From: Crossiella sp. CA-258035
Lineage (GTDB): Bacteria > Actinomycetota > Actinomycetes > Mycobacteriales > Pseudonocardiaceae
NCBI RefSeq assembly: GCF_030064675.1
Contig: NZ_CP116413.1
Span: 963,001 to 1,027,000, forward strand
Direction: 5' to 3'
DNA: 64,000 nucleotides
The notes beneath the pieces are model-generated. The model saw only the letters and a program-made list of their open reading frames with translations, did no database searches and had not been told where the DNA came from. Below are positions 42,554-53,942 of the stretch, one piece after another. The position numbers were made by a program, and so were the translations under genes. Position 1 is the stretch's first letter. Each line of letters begins with the position of its first letter.

Positions 42554-43192
42554 GTGGGTCGACTGGTGGTCATCGAGGGTCTGGACGGCGCGGGCAAGCG
42601 AACGCTCGCCGACGCGCTCACCGCGGAACTGCGCCAGCGCGGCAAGACCGTCGCCCGGCGCGCTTTCCCCCGCTACGGCGAGGACGTGCACGCCGACCTG
42701 GTCCGCGACGCCCTGCAGGGGCGGCTCGGGGACACCGTGGATTCGGTCTACGCGATGGCTGTGCTGTACGCGCTGGACCGGCGGGGTGCCGCTGACTCGC
42801 TGCGGGCTGATCTGGCCACGCATGACGTGGTGCTGCTGGATCGGTACGTCGCTTCCAACGCGGCTTACTGTGCTGCTCGGCTGCACCAGGACGCGCATGG
42901 CGAGTTCGTTGGCTGGGCTTATGACCTGGAGATCCGGCGGTTCGGGGTGCCGGTGCCGGATCTGCACCTGTTGTTGCAGGTGCCGGTTGAGGTGGCGGCC
43001 GCGCGGGCGGTGCAGCGGGAGGCGGTTGAGGCGGACCGGGCTCGCGACTCGTATGAGACGGATGCGGGGTTGCAGGCTCGGTGCGCGAAGGTTTACCAGC
43101 AGCTGGCGGCTGAGCACTGGCTTGCCGACTGGCACGTGGTTGATGGGGTGGGGTCGATGGACATCGCGGAGCTGGGTGCTCGCGTGCTGTAG
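42554..43192 (+). CDS. tmk: Thymidylate kinase
   Basis: 212 residues, as in mycobacterial Tmk. P-loop GLDGAGKRTLADAL, the DRYVASNAAYCAARL (DRY/H) site that binds dTMP, and FGVPVPDLHLLLQVPVEVAA are visible. It phosphorylates dTMP to dTDP for DNA synthesis, cytoplasmic. It stands between ahcY and mtrA as in M. tuberculosis. From about 42780 onward third positions become visibly less GC-rich (many GTT, GCT, TAT), a sign of different codon history near the repeat element that follows 10 bp after the stop. Confidence 0.92.
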   Translation: MGRLVVIEGLDGAGKRTLADALTAELRQRGKTVARRAFPRYGEDVHADLVRDALQGRLGDTVDSVYAMAVLYALDRRGAADSLRADLATHDVVLLDRYVASNAAYCAARLHQDAHGEFVGWAYDLEIRRFGVPVPDLHLLLQVPVEVAAARAVQREAVEADRARDSYETDAGLQARCAKVYQQLAAEHWLADWHVVDGVGSMDIAELGARVL

Positions 43193-43201
43193 CTGGACTG
43201 T

Positions 43202-43395
43202 CACATTGGCGCGCTCCGCGCGCGGGATTTTTTCGCTCCTTATGTCGTGCGTTCGTGACCCCGGCACACGCGAAGCAAGCTTCGGAGTGCCGGGGTCACG
43301 AACGCACGACGCGAAAAAATCAAGCCCGTCGCTGGTCAAAGGGCCCGGCGTGTCGCTGGCGCGCCACGCCTCCCAACGCGGCAAGTTGTCGCTGG
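43202..43395 (+). repeat. Structured interspersed repeat, copy 2 (pairs with 1907-2098)
   Basis: Begins 10 bases after the tmk stop in the same orientation. A small hairpin (GCGCGC tcc GCGCGC, 43209-43223) and six T are followed by a perfect 24-bp stem (43244-43267 with 43287-43310) capped by the same 18-base loop as copy 1, then six A and the same tcgctgg-rich tail. The small hairpin also differs from copy 1 by a compensatory T-A to C-G change. The remaining gap to 43487 shows no gene. Confidence 0.82.
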
Positions 43396-43486
43396 CGATC
43401 TTTCGCGAGCCGTGCCCCGGTGCTGCTCCGCGCGGCCCTGGCCCGGTCCCGTTCAGCCCTGGCCCTGCCCTCGCCCCTCGCTCCCG

Positions 43487-43975
43487 CTAGAGCGCGCCTA
43501 CCAGGTCGCCACCCCATCGGGTGATTTCCTGGTCCAGGTCCAGGGGGAGGGTTTTGGGGTGGGCTCGCATGTCCTCGGTGACCTTGGCCAGGGGGACCAG
43601 CCAGGAGACCTCGAACTCCAGGCCGTCCGGGTCCTTGGCGTAGAGGGCCTTGGTGGTGATGTGGTCCGAGGCGCCGACCAGGGCTCCTGCCGCGCGCAGG
43701 CGCTCCGCGTAGTCGGCCAGTTCGGTCAGCGTGTTCACCGACCAGGCCAGGTGGTAGAGGCCCACGCTGGTGCGGCCCGCGGTGGACGGGCCGGCGTGGT
43801 CGCCGATCTGGAACAGGCCCAGGTCGTGGTCGTTGTCCGACTCGGGTGCCTGCAGGAAGGCCGCGCCAGGGAGCTGGTGCACCACTCGGAAACCGAGTAC
43901 GTCCTGGTAGAAGGCCTGGCTGCGGGTCACGTCGCGGACGTAGAGGACTGCATGGTTGAGACGCCGGATGGCCAT
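43487..43975 (-). CDS. VOC-family (glyoxalase/dioxygenase-like) protein
   Basis: 162 residues from ATG 43975, preceded by GGAGGGAA. Two beta-alpha-beta-beta-beta modules of the vicinal-oxygen-chelate fold: RRLNHAVLYVRDVTRSQAFY with a His metal ligand near the start, and GLYHLAWSVNTLTELADYAE with a further His, followed by YAKDPDGLEFEVSW carrying the Glu ligand. Substrate is unknown; this layout suits extradiol-dioxygenase or glyoxalase relatives. In the leader, TTGAAGATTGAA-like symmetry (AGTTGAAGATTGAACT at about 44002-44017, minus strand) could be an operator. Confidence 0.85.
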   Translation of the reverse strand: MAIRRLNHAVLYVRDVTRSQAFYQDVLGFRVVHQLPGAAFLQAPESDNDHDLGLFQIGDHAGPSTAGRTSVGLYHLAWSVNTLTELADYAERLRAAGALVGASDHITTKALYAKDPDGLEFEVSWLVPLAKVTEDMRAHPKTLPLDLDQEITRWGGDLVGAL

Positions 43976-44149
43976 CAGAGTTCCCTCCACTGGTAGTTCA
44001 ATCTTCAACTTACTCCCTGAAGGGTTGACAAAGTTGACTCGATTGGTCGCAAATCGGTAACGCGGGGCAATGGGCGAGCGCTGTAGGCGGTGAGCGGCAA
44101 TGGTGCCGTGCCCGTCGGGCGGGAGGTCGTGATGGACAGGCACACGCGA

Positions 44150-44164
44150 ATAACTCTGGGTAAC
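44150..44164 (+). promoter_or_regulatory. Possible MtrA-type direct repeat upstream of mtrA
   Basis: ATAAC-N5-GTAAC (44150-44164) resembles the spaced GTAAC repeats bound by MtrA orthologues in other actinobacteria; a further GTAAC lies at 44057. The 303-bp gap 43976-44278 holds this and several CGATCG hexamers but no gene. Autoregulation is inferred. Confidence 0.35.
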
Positions 44165-44278
44165 CGTCCGATCGGGCAGTCGATCGGCCTGTCAGGGGGT
44201 CGATCGATAACGAACGGGTCTGCAAACGGCGGCAATGGTCAACGGGTGGTTCGCACCCGGGTAGCGGGCAGTGGAAAC

Positions 44279-44965
44279 ATGTGGCCAATGAAGGCGCGCG
44301 TACTCGTGGTGGATGACGACCCTGCGCTGGCGGAGATGTTGACCATCGTGCTCCGCGGGGAAGGCTTCGACACCGCCGTCGTCGGGGACGGGACGCGGGC
44401 ACTGCCCGCACTCCGCGAGCTCAAACCGGACCTTGTCCTGCTGGACCTGATGCTGCCAGGAATGAACGGCATCGATGTCTGCAAGGCCATCAGGTCCGAG
44501 TCGGGCATCCCCATCGTCATGCTCACAGCCAAGAGCGACACCGTGGACATCGTGCTCGGCCTGGAGTCCGGGGCCGACGACTACGTGGTGAAGCCGTTCA
44601 AGCCGAAGGAGCTGGTCGCCCGGATCCGGGCCAGGCTTCGCAGGACCGAGGCCGAGCCGGCCGAGGTGCTCTCCATCGGCGATCTGACCATCGACGTGCC
44701 AGGCCACGAGGTCACCAGGGAGGGGAAGGCCATCCAGCTGACCCCGCTGGAGTTCGACCTGTTGGTCGCGCTGGCCCGCAAGCCGCGCCAGGTGTTCACC
44801 CGCGAGGTGCTCCTGGAACAGGTGTGGGGTTATCGGCACGCGGCGGACACCAGGCTGGTGAACGTGCACGTCCAGCGACTGCGCTCGAAGGTGGAGAAGG
44901 ACCCGGAACGCCCGGAGGTCGTGCTGACCGTCCGCGGCGTGGGGTACAAGGCCGGTCCGCCGTGA
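44279..44965 (+). CDS. mtrA: Two-component response regulator MtrA
   Basis: 228 residues, equal to M. tuberculosis MtrA. The start MWPMKARVLVVDDD corresponds to MDTMRQRILVVDDD of that protein, which favours ATG 44279 over 44288. Receiver domain: acidic pocket VDDD, phosphorylated Asp56 in LLDLMLPGMNG, Thr/Lys switch residues (MLTAKSD, VVKPFKPKE). The C-terminal winged helix ends in RLVNVHVQRLRSKVEKDPE and VLTVRGVGYKAGPP. It controls genes of cell division, peptidoglycan remodelling and osmoprotection. Operon mtrA-mtrB-lpqB. Confidence 0.97.
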   Translation: MWPMKARVLVVDDDPALAEMLTIVLRGEGFDTAVVGDGTRALPALRELKPDLVLLDLMLPGMNGIDVCKAIRSESGIPIVMLTAKSDTVDIVLGLESGADDYVVKPFKPKELVARIRARLRRTEAEPAEVLSIGDLTIDVPGHEVTREGKAIQLTPLEFDLLVALARKPRQVFTREVLLEQVWGYRHAADTRLVNVHVQRLRSKVEKDPERPEVVLTVRGVGYKAGPP

Positions 44966-44987
44966 GGCGTGCCGCCGTGACCGTCCT

Positions 44988-46694
44988 GTGTGGACGGTCG
45001 TGACGGTCCTCCAACGTCGGTTCCCGACCCTGGTCCGCAGGTGCAAGCGCCTGGCGTACCAGGGTCGGCGACGCTGGCTGGCCTTCGCCGCGCTGTGGCG
45101 ACGTTCGCTGCAGCTGCGGGTCGTGGTGAGTACCCTCGCGCTGTCCTCCGCCGTGGTGTTCGTGCTGGGCATCGTGCTCCAGACCCAGGTCACCGACCGG
45201 CTGATGAACGCCAAGGAGAGCGCGGCGATCGCGCAGGCCTTCCGCAGCGCCGAGGTGGTGCAGCGGGAGCTGCTGGCGGTCGACCCGGCCAACACCGAGC
45301 TGCTCGGGCAGCGGCTGGCCAGCGCGCTGACCAAGCTGACCAGCCCCTCGCTGGAACGCGACGTGGCCAACCCGGCCGCCGGCGCGTTCGAGCCGGTGCT
45401 GGTCGACGGCGCCGGACCGGTCGCGCCGGGCGCCAGGCCCGCCTACGCCGGGCAGATCAACGACGTGCCCACCCAGCTGCGCAACGACGTCCAGCAGGAC
45501 CGCAAGGCCACCCAGATCACCACGGTGGCCAGGGACTCCGGCCGGGTCACCCTGCTCGTGGTCGGCCTGCCGGTGGCCAGCGCGGGCCGCGCGCTCCAGC
45601 TCTACCTGCTCTTCCCGCTCACCGCCGAGCAGCGCACCGTCGCGGTGGTGCAGTCCACCCTGGGCATCGGCGGCCTGGTGCTGCTGTTCCTGCTGGCCGG
45701 CATCACCAACCTGGTGACCAGGCAGGTGGTCCGCCCGGTGCGGCAGGCCGCCGAGGTCGCCGAGCGCTTCGCCGACGGCAAGCTGGACGAGCGCATGCAC
45801 GCCATCGGCGAGGACGACGTGGCCAGGCTGGCCGACTCCTTCAACGAGATGGCCGCCAGCCTGCAACGCCAGATCCAGCAGCTGGAGGAGTTCGGCCAGC
45901 TCCAGCGCCGGTTCACCTCCGACGTCTCGCACGAGCTGCGCACCCCGCTGACCACGGTCCGGATGGCCGCCGACGTGCTGCACGCCTCCCGCGAGCAGTT
46001 CCCGCAGGGCCTGGCCCGCTCCACCGAGCTGCTGGTCGCCGAACTGGACCGGTTCGAGGCGCTGCTGGCCGACCTGCTGGAGATCAGCCGACTGGACGCC
46101 GGGGTCGCCGACCTGTCCGTGGACGCCATGGACGTGCGCAGCATCGTGCAGCGCGCGGTCGACTCGGTCCGGGTGATCTCCGGCAAGGCCGGCGTGCCGG
46201 TCGAGCTGTACCTGCCTGCCGAGGAGGTCACCGCCGAGGTGGACGCGCGCAGGCTGGAACGCATCCTGCGCAACCTGCTGGCCAACGCGATCGACCACGG
46301 CGAGGGCCGCCCGGTCCAGCTGCAGCTGGCCGCGGACCGGAACGCGATCGCCTTCACCGTGCGGGACTTCGGGGTCGGCCTGCGGCCGGGCGAGGCCGAG
46401 TTGGTGTTCACCCGCTTCTGGCGCGCCGACCCCTCGCGGGACCGGCAGACCGGCGGAACCGGACTCGGGTTGTCGATCAGCATCGAGGACGCGCACCTGC
46501 ACGGTGGCAGACTGGAGGCGTGGGGTGAGCTGGGCGAGGGCGCCTGCTTCCGGCTGACGCTGCCCCGCAGGCAGGACATCGAGCTGCACAGCGGCAGCCC
46601 GCTGCCACTGCCCCCGCCGCTGCCCGGCGGCGGCCGTCCGCGGGCGGTCGCGGTGGCCTTGGGCCCCGGAGGAGACGAGGACCAGCGCGAATGA
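44988..46694 (+). CDS. mtrB: Sensor histidine kinase MtrB
   Basis: 568 residues. Two membrane helices (about residues 43-66 and 222-242) flank a periplasm-facing domain of 150 residues. Then a HAMP region, the HisKA motif DVSHELRTPLTT with His315, and HATPase_c boxes NLLANAIDHG (N), DFGVGL (G1) and GGTGLGLSI (G2). The proline/glycine-rich C-terminal tail is typical. It phosphorylates MtrA and localises to septa in mycobacteria. GTG 44988 is the first start after mtrA; GTG 45000 is possible. Its stop overlaps the ATG of lpqB (ATGA). Confidence 0.95.
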   Translation: MWTVVTVLQRRFPTLVRRCKRLAYQGRRRWLAFAALWRRSLQLRVVVSTLALSSAVVFVLGIVLQTQVTDRLMNAKESAAIAQAFRSAEVVQRELLAVDPANTELLGQRLASALTKLTSPSLERDVANPAAGAFEPVLVDGAGPVAPGARPAYAGQINDVPTQLRNDVQQDRKATQITTVARDSGRVTLLVVGLPVASAGRALQLYLLFPLTAEQRTVAVVQSTLGIGGLVLLFLLAGITNLVTRQVVRPVRQAAEVAERFADGKLDERMHAIGEDDVARLADSFNEMAASLQRQIQQLEEFGQLQRRFTSDVSHELRTPLTTVRMAADVLHASREQFPQGLARSTELLVAELDRFEALLADLLEISRLDAGVADLSVDAMDVRSIVQRAVDSVRVISGKAGVPVELYLPAEEVTAEVDARRLERILRNLLANAIDHGEGRPVQLQLAADRNAIAFTVRDFGVGLRPGEAELVFTRFWRADPSRDRQTGGTGLGLSISIEDAHLHGGRLEAWGELGEGACFRLTLPRRQDIELHSGSPLPLPPPLPGGGRPRAVAVALGPGGDEDQRE

Positions 46695-48409
46695 CCCGGC
46701 GACTGCTGGCGCTGTGCGCCATCGGCGGCGTGCTGCTGAGCACCGGCTGCGCCGCCATCCCCGAGTACACCGCGCCCAAACCGATCAGCACCGCCTCCGG
46801 GGACACCACCCGCACCTCCGCGCCGGCCGGCCCGCAGGGCGGGGAGGACCCGGCCAACCTGGTCCGCAACTTCATCGGCGCCTCCGGCAAGCCGGAGGGC
46901 AGCAGGGCCGAGGCCAGGCAGTACCTGGTGCCGCCGCTGGACAAGTCCTGGGACGCCAACCGGCAGCTGACCGTCATCGAGGACAACTTCAACACCCAGG
47001 TGACCACCGACGGCGGGGTCGGCGACACCCAGACGGTGACCGTGCGCGGCCGCCGGATCGGTCAGCTCGGCACGGACAACGCCTTCGTGCCCGGCCAGGA
47101 GCCACTGGACCTCGAACTGCCGGTGAAGGTGGCCAAGCAGAAGGACGGGCAGTGGCGGATCCAGGAGCCGCCGGCGGAGATCCTGGTCGCCCGCACCGAC
47201 ATGGACGCCAACTACAAGCAGGTCCGGCTGGCCTTCTTCGACCCCAGCGGCACCTCGATCGTCCGGGACGCCCGCTACCTGCCGCTGCGCCCGAACAACA
47301 CCCTGCCGCAGCGCACCATGGAACTGCTGATCGGCGGGCCCTCGGCGGCGCTGCGCAACGCCGTGCGCAGCGCGCTGCCCGGCGGGGTGAACCTGGACAC
47401 CAACGTCACCGAGGACAACCACGGCGCGATGTCGGTCAACCTGACCGGGCTCAACGAGGTGTCCAAGGAGGACCGGCAGCTGGTCGCCGCGCAGGTGGTG
47501 CTGTCCCTGCAGTCGGTGTCCAACAACCGGATCAAGCTGCAGAGCGACGGCGTGTCCATGATCCCGGACAAGCAGGAGTGGCGCCCTGGCGACGTGTCCA
47601 AGTACGAGCACAACTTCACGCTGAGCCCGGAGACCAACTACCTGGCCGTGGTCAACGGCGCGGTCCGGTACCTGCCCGGCGGCGAGCCGTTCCCCGGCCC
47701 GGCGGGCAGCGGCGAGCTGTCCGTGGTGACCGCGGCCCAGTCGCCCAAGGGGGACCGGCTGGCCGTGGTGGCCCGCTCCGGCGACAACGTGGCGCTGCGG
47801 GTGGGCGCGCCGACCGCGCTGCGCCAGGTGAGCCTGCCGGCCGGCGAGCTGACCAGGCCGACCTGGCGGCCGGAGGGCCCTGAGCTGTGGACGGTGGCCG
47901 ACCACAGCACGGTCATGCGGGTGGTGGAGTCCGGCGGGGTGTGGAAGCCGCAGCGGGTCAGCGCGGACGAGCTGACCAAGCTGGGGCCGGTCACCGACCT
48001 GCGGCTGTCCAGGGACGGCATCCGGATCGCGGCGGTGGTGGACGGCAGGCTGCTGGTCGGCTCGGTGGTCAAGGAGGGCGAGACCACCGCGATCCGTGCG
48101 GTCCGCCAGGTGGCCGCCGGGGCGCTGCCCAACGTGGTCGGCGTGGACTGGTGGCAGGCCGACCAGATGGTGGTGGCCACCGGCGGGACCTCCGGTCAGG
48201 TGCTGCGGGTGCAGGCCGACGGGCAGTCCTGGGAACGGTTCCAGTCCACCAACCTCTCACCCGGGTTCACCGCGATCACCGCCGCGCCCGGCCGCAACAT
48301 CGTGGTCGCGGACCGGCGCGGGCTGTGGCAGTCCCAGGGGCCGGATGAGCTGTGGAGCCAGGTCTCGCCGAGCCTGCCCTTCGACGTGGTCCCGTTCTAC
48401 CCCGGCTGA
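46691..48409 (+). CDS. lpqB: Lipoprotein LpqB, MtrB accessory
   Basis: 572 residues. Lipobox LLSTGC with Cys20 after a short signal sequence, then a GerMN-type domain (RNFIGASGKPEGSRAEARQY to DTNVTEDNHGAMSVNLTG) and a C-terminal beta-propeller-like region (VVTAAQSPKGDRLAVVARSG, DLRLSRDGIRIAAVVDGRLL). It is anchored on the outer face of the membrane, binds the MtrB sensor domain and modulates MtrA phosphorylation in mycobacteria. The ATGA overlap with mtrB supports one operon. Confidence 0.93.
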   Translation: MTRRLLALCAIGGVLLSTGCAAIPEYTAPKPISTASGDTTRTSAPAGPQGGEDPANLVRNFIGASGKPEGSRAEARQYLVPPLDKSWDANRQLTVIEDNFNTQVTTDGGVGDTQTVTVRGRRIGQLGTDNAFVPGQEPLDLELPVKVAKQKDGQWRIQEPPAEILVARTDMDANYKQVRLAFFDPSGTSIVRDARYLPLRPNNTLPQRTMELLIGGPSAALRNAVRSALPGGVNLDTNVTEDNHGAMSVNLTGLNEVSKEDRQLVAAQVVLSLQSVSNNRIKLQSDGVSMIPDKQEWRPGDVSKYEHNFTLSPETNYLAVVNGAVRYLPGGEPFPGPAGSGELSVVTAAQSPKGDRLAVVARSGDNVALRVGAPTALRQVSLPAGELTRPTWRPEGPELWTVADHSTVMRVVESGGVWKPQRVSADELTKLGPVTDLRLSRDGIRIAAVVDGRLLVGSVVKEGETTAIRAVRQVAAGALPNVVGVDWWQADQMVVATGGTSGQVLRVQADGQSWERFQSTNLSPGFTAITAAPGRNIVVADRRGLWQSQGPDELWSQVSPSLPFDVVPFYPG

Positions 48410-48472
48410 CCTGCAGTTTGGGGACAACTCGCGCCCTGTGGACAGCGCGCCCCACGGAGCCGTGATCTGGCG

Positions 48473-48478
48473 CAGGCT
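48473..48478 (+). promoter_or_regulatory. -10-like hexamer CAGGCT, leaderless type
   Basis: CAGGCT is six bases before the GTG of the comF gene at 48485, and no ribosome site is present. Confidence 0.35.
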
Positions 48479-48484
48479 GAACGG

Positions 48485-49306
48485 GTGCTCACCGCCCTGC
48501 TCGACCTCCTGCTGCCCCGCGTGTGCGCGGGCTGCCGCCGCACCGGCACGCCGTGGTGCCTGCCCTGCCGGGCCCGCTTCGCCGGGCTGTACCGGGTGCG
48601 GCTCGGCCTGCCCCGGCTGCCGCCCGTGCACGTGGTGGCGGAATATTCCGGCCCGGCCAGGGCCACCGTGCTGGCCTACAAGGAACGCCGCAGACGCGAC
48701 CTGGCCGCCGGACTGGGGGCCGCGCTGGCCGCCGCGGTGCCCCGGCTGCCCCGCGGCAGCCCGGATTCCGGCGGCCACTGGTGGCTGGTGCCCGCACCCT
48801 CCAGGAGGGCCGCGGCCAGGGCAAGGGGTGGCTCGCACATGCTCAGGCTCACCGCGAGCATCGCCGCACACCTCGAACGAGCGAGCGCACTCCCCATCCT
48901 GGGGCTCGACAGGACGGCCACAGACTCTGTTGGGCTCAGGCCGGATGAGCGGTTGGCCAACCTGCGGAACCGGGTACACCTGAGCGGGCGATGGTCCCCG
49001 CCGCCAGGCACGCCGGTGCTGCTCGTTGACGACGTTGTCACCACCGGCGCGACCGCGGCCGTCTGCACCGGGGTGCTGCGCGCCGCGGGGTTGCGGGTGA
49101 CCGGGCTGCTCGCCCTGACCGGACCGCCCGGTCGCCTTGAACCAGAGCTGGACCCCAAGAAAACACTGAGAAAAACCAGCAGGTCGGAGGGTCGCGGAAC
49201 CTATGGACGGGCTGAGCCGTTTGCCGGGTATGAGCCCGAGGAACCCCCCGTTCGGAGCACTGGGACTTCAGACAACGGTCTGCAATCCCATCCCCCGATC
49301 GAGTGA
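48485..49306 (+). CDS. ComF-family phosphoribosyltransferase
   Basis: 273 residues. N-terminal zinc finger of ComF type (LLPRVCAGCRRTGTPWCLPC) and the PRPP-binding loop VLLVDDVVTTGATAAVC. It corresponds to Rv3242c between lpqB and hpf. ComF in other bacteria takes part in DNA uptake; in actinobacteria it is poorly known. The PRTase domain ends near residue 222; the following 50 residues (KKTLRKTSRSEGRGTYGRAE and beyond) are basic, low-complexity and probably extra, either a tail specific to this lineage or read-through of a decayed stop. Confidence 0.85.
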   Translation: MLTALLDLLLPRVCAGCRRTGTPWCLPCRARFAGLYRVRLGLPRLPPVHVVAEYSGPARATVLAYKERRRRDLAAGLGAALAAAVPRLPRGSPDSGGHWWLVPAPSRRAAARARGGSHMLRLTASIAAHLERASALPILGLDRTATDSVGLRPDERLANLRNRVHLSGRWSPPPGTPVLLVDDVVTTGATAAVCTGVLRAAGLRVTGLLALTGPPGRLEPELDPKKTLRKTSRSEGRGTYGRAEPFAGYEPEEPPVRSTGTSDNGLQSHPPIE

Positions 49307-49604
49307 TGGTGAGGAGGGTTTGACGATCACCTGGGTGATCTTCGAGCACCACCGCTGGCCAGCTCTGGCCCCTGTTTGGTCGCGCACAGTCACGGCGTGC
49401 GGGGGATTGACGTCCTCCGTACAGGGGGCTGTTGCCTTCGGGGAACCAGGGCTAACGTGCTCCGCTATCAGCGACTCCGGGCTTGGGGAGGAGGCGAACA
49501 GCCCATGGACCTGGCGCCGGCAGGGAGCTGACAACCTCCGTCAGTTATCGGCGCCGCAATGACCGCTTTTCTGGCAACACCGCGCGACGCAAGGGAGGTC
49601 GTGT

Positions 49605-50288
49605 ATGGACATCGTCGTCAAGGGCCGTAACGTCGAGGTGCCTGATCACTACCGGGAGCACGTGACCGACAAGCTCTCCCGGCTCGGACGTTACGACAGG
49701 AAAGTTATCAGCTTCGACGTCGAGCTCTTCCACGAGCCCAACCGCAGGCAGATGAAGAACTGCCAGCGGGTAGAGATTACCGGTAAGGGTCGAGGCCCTG
49801 TCATCCGGGCCGAAGCATGCGCGGGCGACTTCTACGCCGCCCTCGACGCCGCCGTCAGCAAGCTGGAAGGCAGGCTCCGCAAAGCCCACGACCGCCGCCG
49901 TGTGCACCACGGCAGGCACGCCCCGAAGTCCGTGGCCGAGGCGACCGCGGCCACTGCCGCCACCCTCGTGCACGAGATCGACCATTCCGCCGGAAACGGC
50001 CAGGCGCAGCGGTCCAGGACCGCGCTGCTGGAGGCCACCGACCTCCCCTCCGGCGACGCCCAGGTGCCTGAGCAGCGCTGGGACAGCGACCAGTACGAGG
50101 AGTACCTGCCCGGACGCGTGGTCAGGGAAAAGGAGCACCCGGCCAAGCCCATGACCGTCGACCAGGCCCTCTACGAGATGGAACTGGTCGGACACGACTT
50201 CTACCTGTTCGCCTGCGCCGACAGCGGACGACCGAGCGTCGTCTACCGCCGTCGCGGCTTCGACTACGGCGTCATCCGCCTCGCCTGA
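49605..50288 (+). CDS. hpf: Ribosome hibernation promoting factor, long form
   Basis: 227 residues after GGGAGG. The N-terminal S30AE/YfiA domain (DIVVKGRNVEVPDHYREHVT, RVEITGKGRGPVIRAEACAG) binds the 30S decoding region; a linker of about 60 residues precedes the C-terminal dimerisation domain (KPMTVDQALYEMELVGHDFY, FACADSGRPSVVYRRRGFDY) that joins 70S into 100S dimers. The 298-bp gap before it (49307-49604) has a small dyad CTGAC-7-GTCAG but no gene. Regulation by stress sigma factors is usual in the family. Confidence 0.94.
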   Translation: MDIVVKGRNVEVPDHYREHVTDKLSRLGRYDRKVISFDVELFHEPNRRQMKNCQRVEITGKGRGPVIRAEACAGDFYAALDAAVSKLEGRLRKAHDRRRVHHGRHAPKSVAEATAATAATLVHEIDHSAGNGQAQRSRTALLEATDLPSGDAQVPEQRWDSDQYEEYLPGRVVREKEHPAKPMTVDQALYEMELVGHDFYLFACADSGRPSVVYRRRGFDYGVIRLA

Positions 50289-50319
50289 CCTCCCTCCCCG
50301 ATCCCGCTAGCCATCCGAT

Positions 50320-50352
50320 GGCCCCCGTTCGGCTGAACGCCGCACGGGGGCC
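50320..50352 (+). terminator. Terminator after hpf
   Basis: GGCCCCCGT (50320-50328) and ACGGGGGCC (50344-50352) with a 15-nt loop 30 bases downstream of the hpf stop. Confidence 0.7.
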
Positions 50353-50515
50353 GTCCGTTGTCTACCGACGGGCGGAGGTCGTCGAACACCGTATTGCCGC
50401 ACTCTGGGCAGGCTGCCGGGTTTCTGGTTTTCTGGAGTTCATGGCAGCCGGTGTTGGCTGGTTGCCTACGATGACGTCAAGGCGTCCTGTCCAGGGGCGC
50501 ATCCGATCAGCTAGT

Positions 50516-50527
50516 GAGGTCGACCTC
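50516..50527 (+). promoter_or_regulatory. Palindrome GAGGTCGACCTC over the secA ribosome site
   Basis: The only Shine-Dalgarno-like sequence, GAGG, forms part of a perfect 12-bp palindrome ending three bases before the ATG of secA at 50530. As RNA, GAGG-TCGA-CCTC could pair and hide the site. Confidence 0.4.
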
Positions 50528-50529
50528 GG

Positions 50530-53337
<2,808 letters not shown>

Positions 53338-53405
53338 CGCCCGGCCGACGCCGGCAGGCCGCGACCGCGGCCGACCGGCCCGGCAGGCGCTGACCCGAAC
53401 CGCAC

Positions 53406-53439
53406 GCGGCACCCGGTCCCCACCAGGACCGGGTGCCGC
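53406..53439. terminator. Bidirectional terminator after secA
   Basis: GCGGCACCCGGTCC (53406-53419) pairs perfectly with 53426-53439 around a 6-nt loop; GTTCGTCTTCCTC follows. It lies between secA and the convergent DUF6459-type gene. Confidence 0.85.
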
Positions 53440-53450
53440 GTTCGTCTTCC

Positions 53451-53873
53451 TCACAACAACGCCAGCGCGGTGGCCAGCCACTCCTCCCCGCGCCGCTCCA
53501 GCCGCCCCGCGATCGCCCGCACCCGCCCGCCGCCGGCCGCCGTCCCGTTGGCCTCGATCACCTGCCACACCGGTGAGCTCACGTGCACCGTCCGCAGCCG
53601 GTAGCTCACCGGGCCCCGGTGCGGCCGGGCCAGGAACGCCTCGAACACCCGCCGGTTCACCATCGGCCGCAGCTGCCACAGCGGCCGGTGCCCGCCCAGC
53701 ACCTCCAGCGCCACCACGAACAACCGCCACACCATCTCCCGCCGGGGATCCGGCGGCGGAGGCGCGGGCCGCCACAGGTCGAGGGCCAGCTGGCTCGCGT
53801 CGTGGAAGCGGGGCGCCGGGATCACCCGGTCCAGCCGGTGCAGCCGGGGCCGCGGCAGTTGCTCGCATCGCAT
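53451..53873 (-). CDS. DUF6459/Rv3235-like protein
   Basis: 140 residues from ATG 53873. Conserved-looking parts: REMVWRLFVVALEVLGGHRP, PLWQLRPMVNRRVFEAFLAR, VHVSSPVWQVIEANGTAAGG and RLERRGEEWLATALALL. The family is small, basic and found next to secA in many actinobacteria (Rv3235 in M. tuberculosis). There is no recognised enzyme motif; the fold may resemble a short nucleic-acid or protein-binding domain. The N-terminal 30 residues are Arg/Pro rich and disordered. Confidence 0.78.
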   Translation of the reverse strand: MRCEQLPRPRLHRLDRVIPAPRFHDASQLALDLWRPAPPPPDPRREMVWRLFVVALEVLGGHRPLWQLRPMVNRRVFEAFLARPHRGPVSYRLRTVHVSSPVWQVIEANGTAAGGGRVRAIAGRLERRGEEWLATALALL

Positions 53874-53929
53874 GCCGAACAGAGCGGACCCGGCGACCCG
53901 GGATACCGGGAGCACCCGGCAAGGTGATT

Positions 53930-53935
53930 TAGGGT
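53930..53935 (+). promoter_or_regulatory. -10-like hexamer TAGGGT, leaderless type
   Basis: TAGGGT ends seven bases before GTG 53943. The alternative GTG at 53934 would lie inside this hexamer, which decides for 53943. Confidence 0.45.
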
Positions 53936-53942
53936 GACCGGC

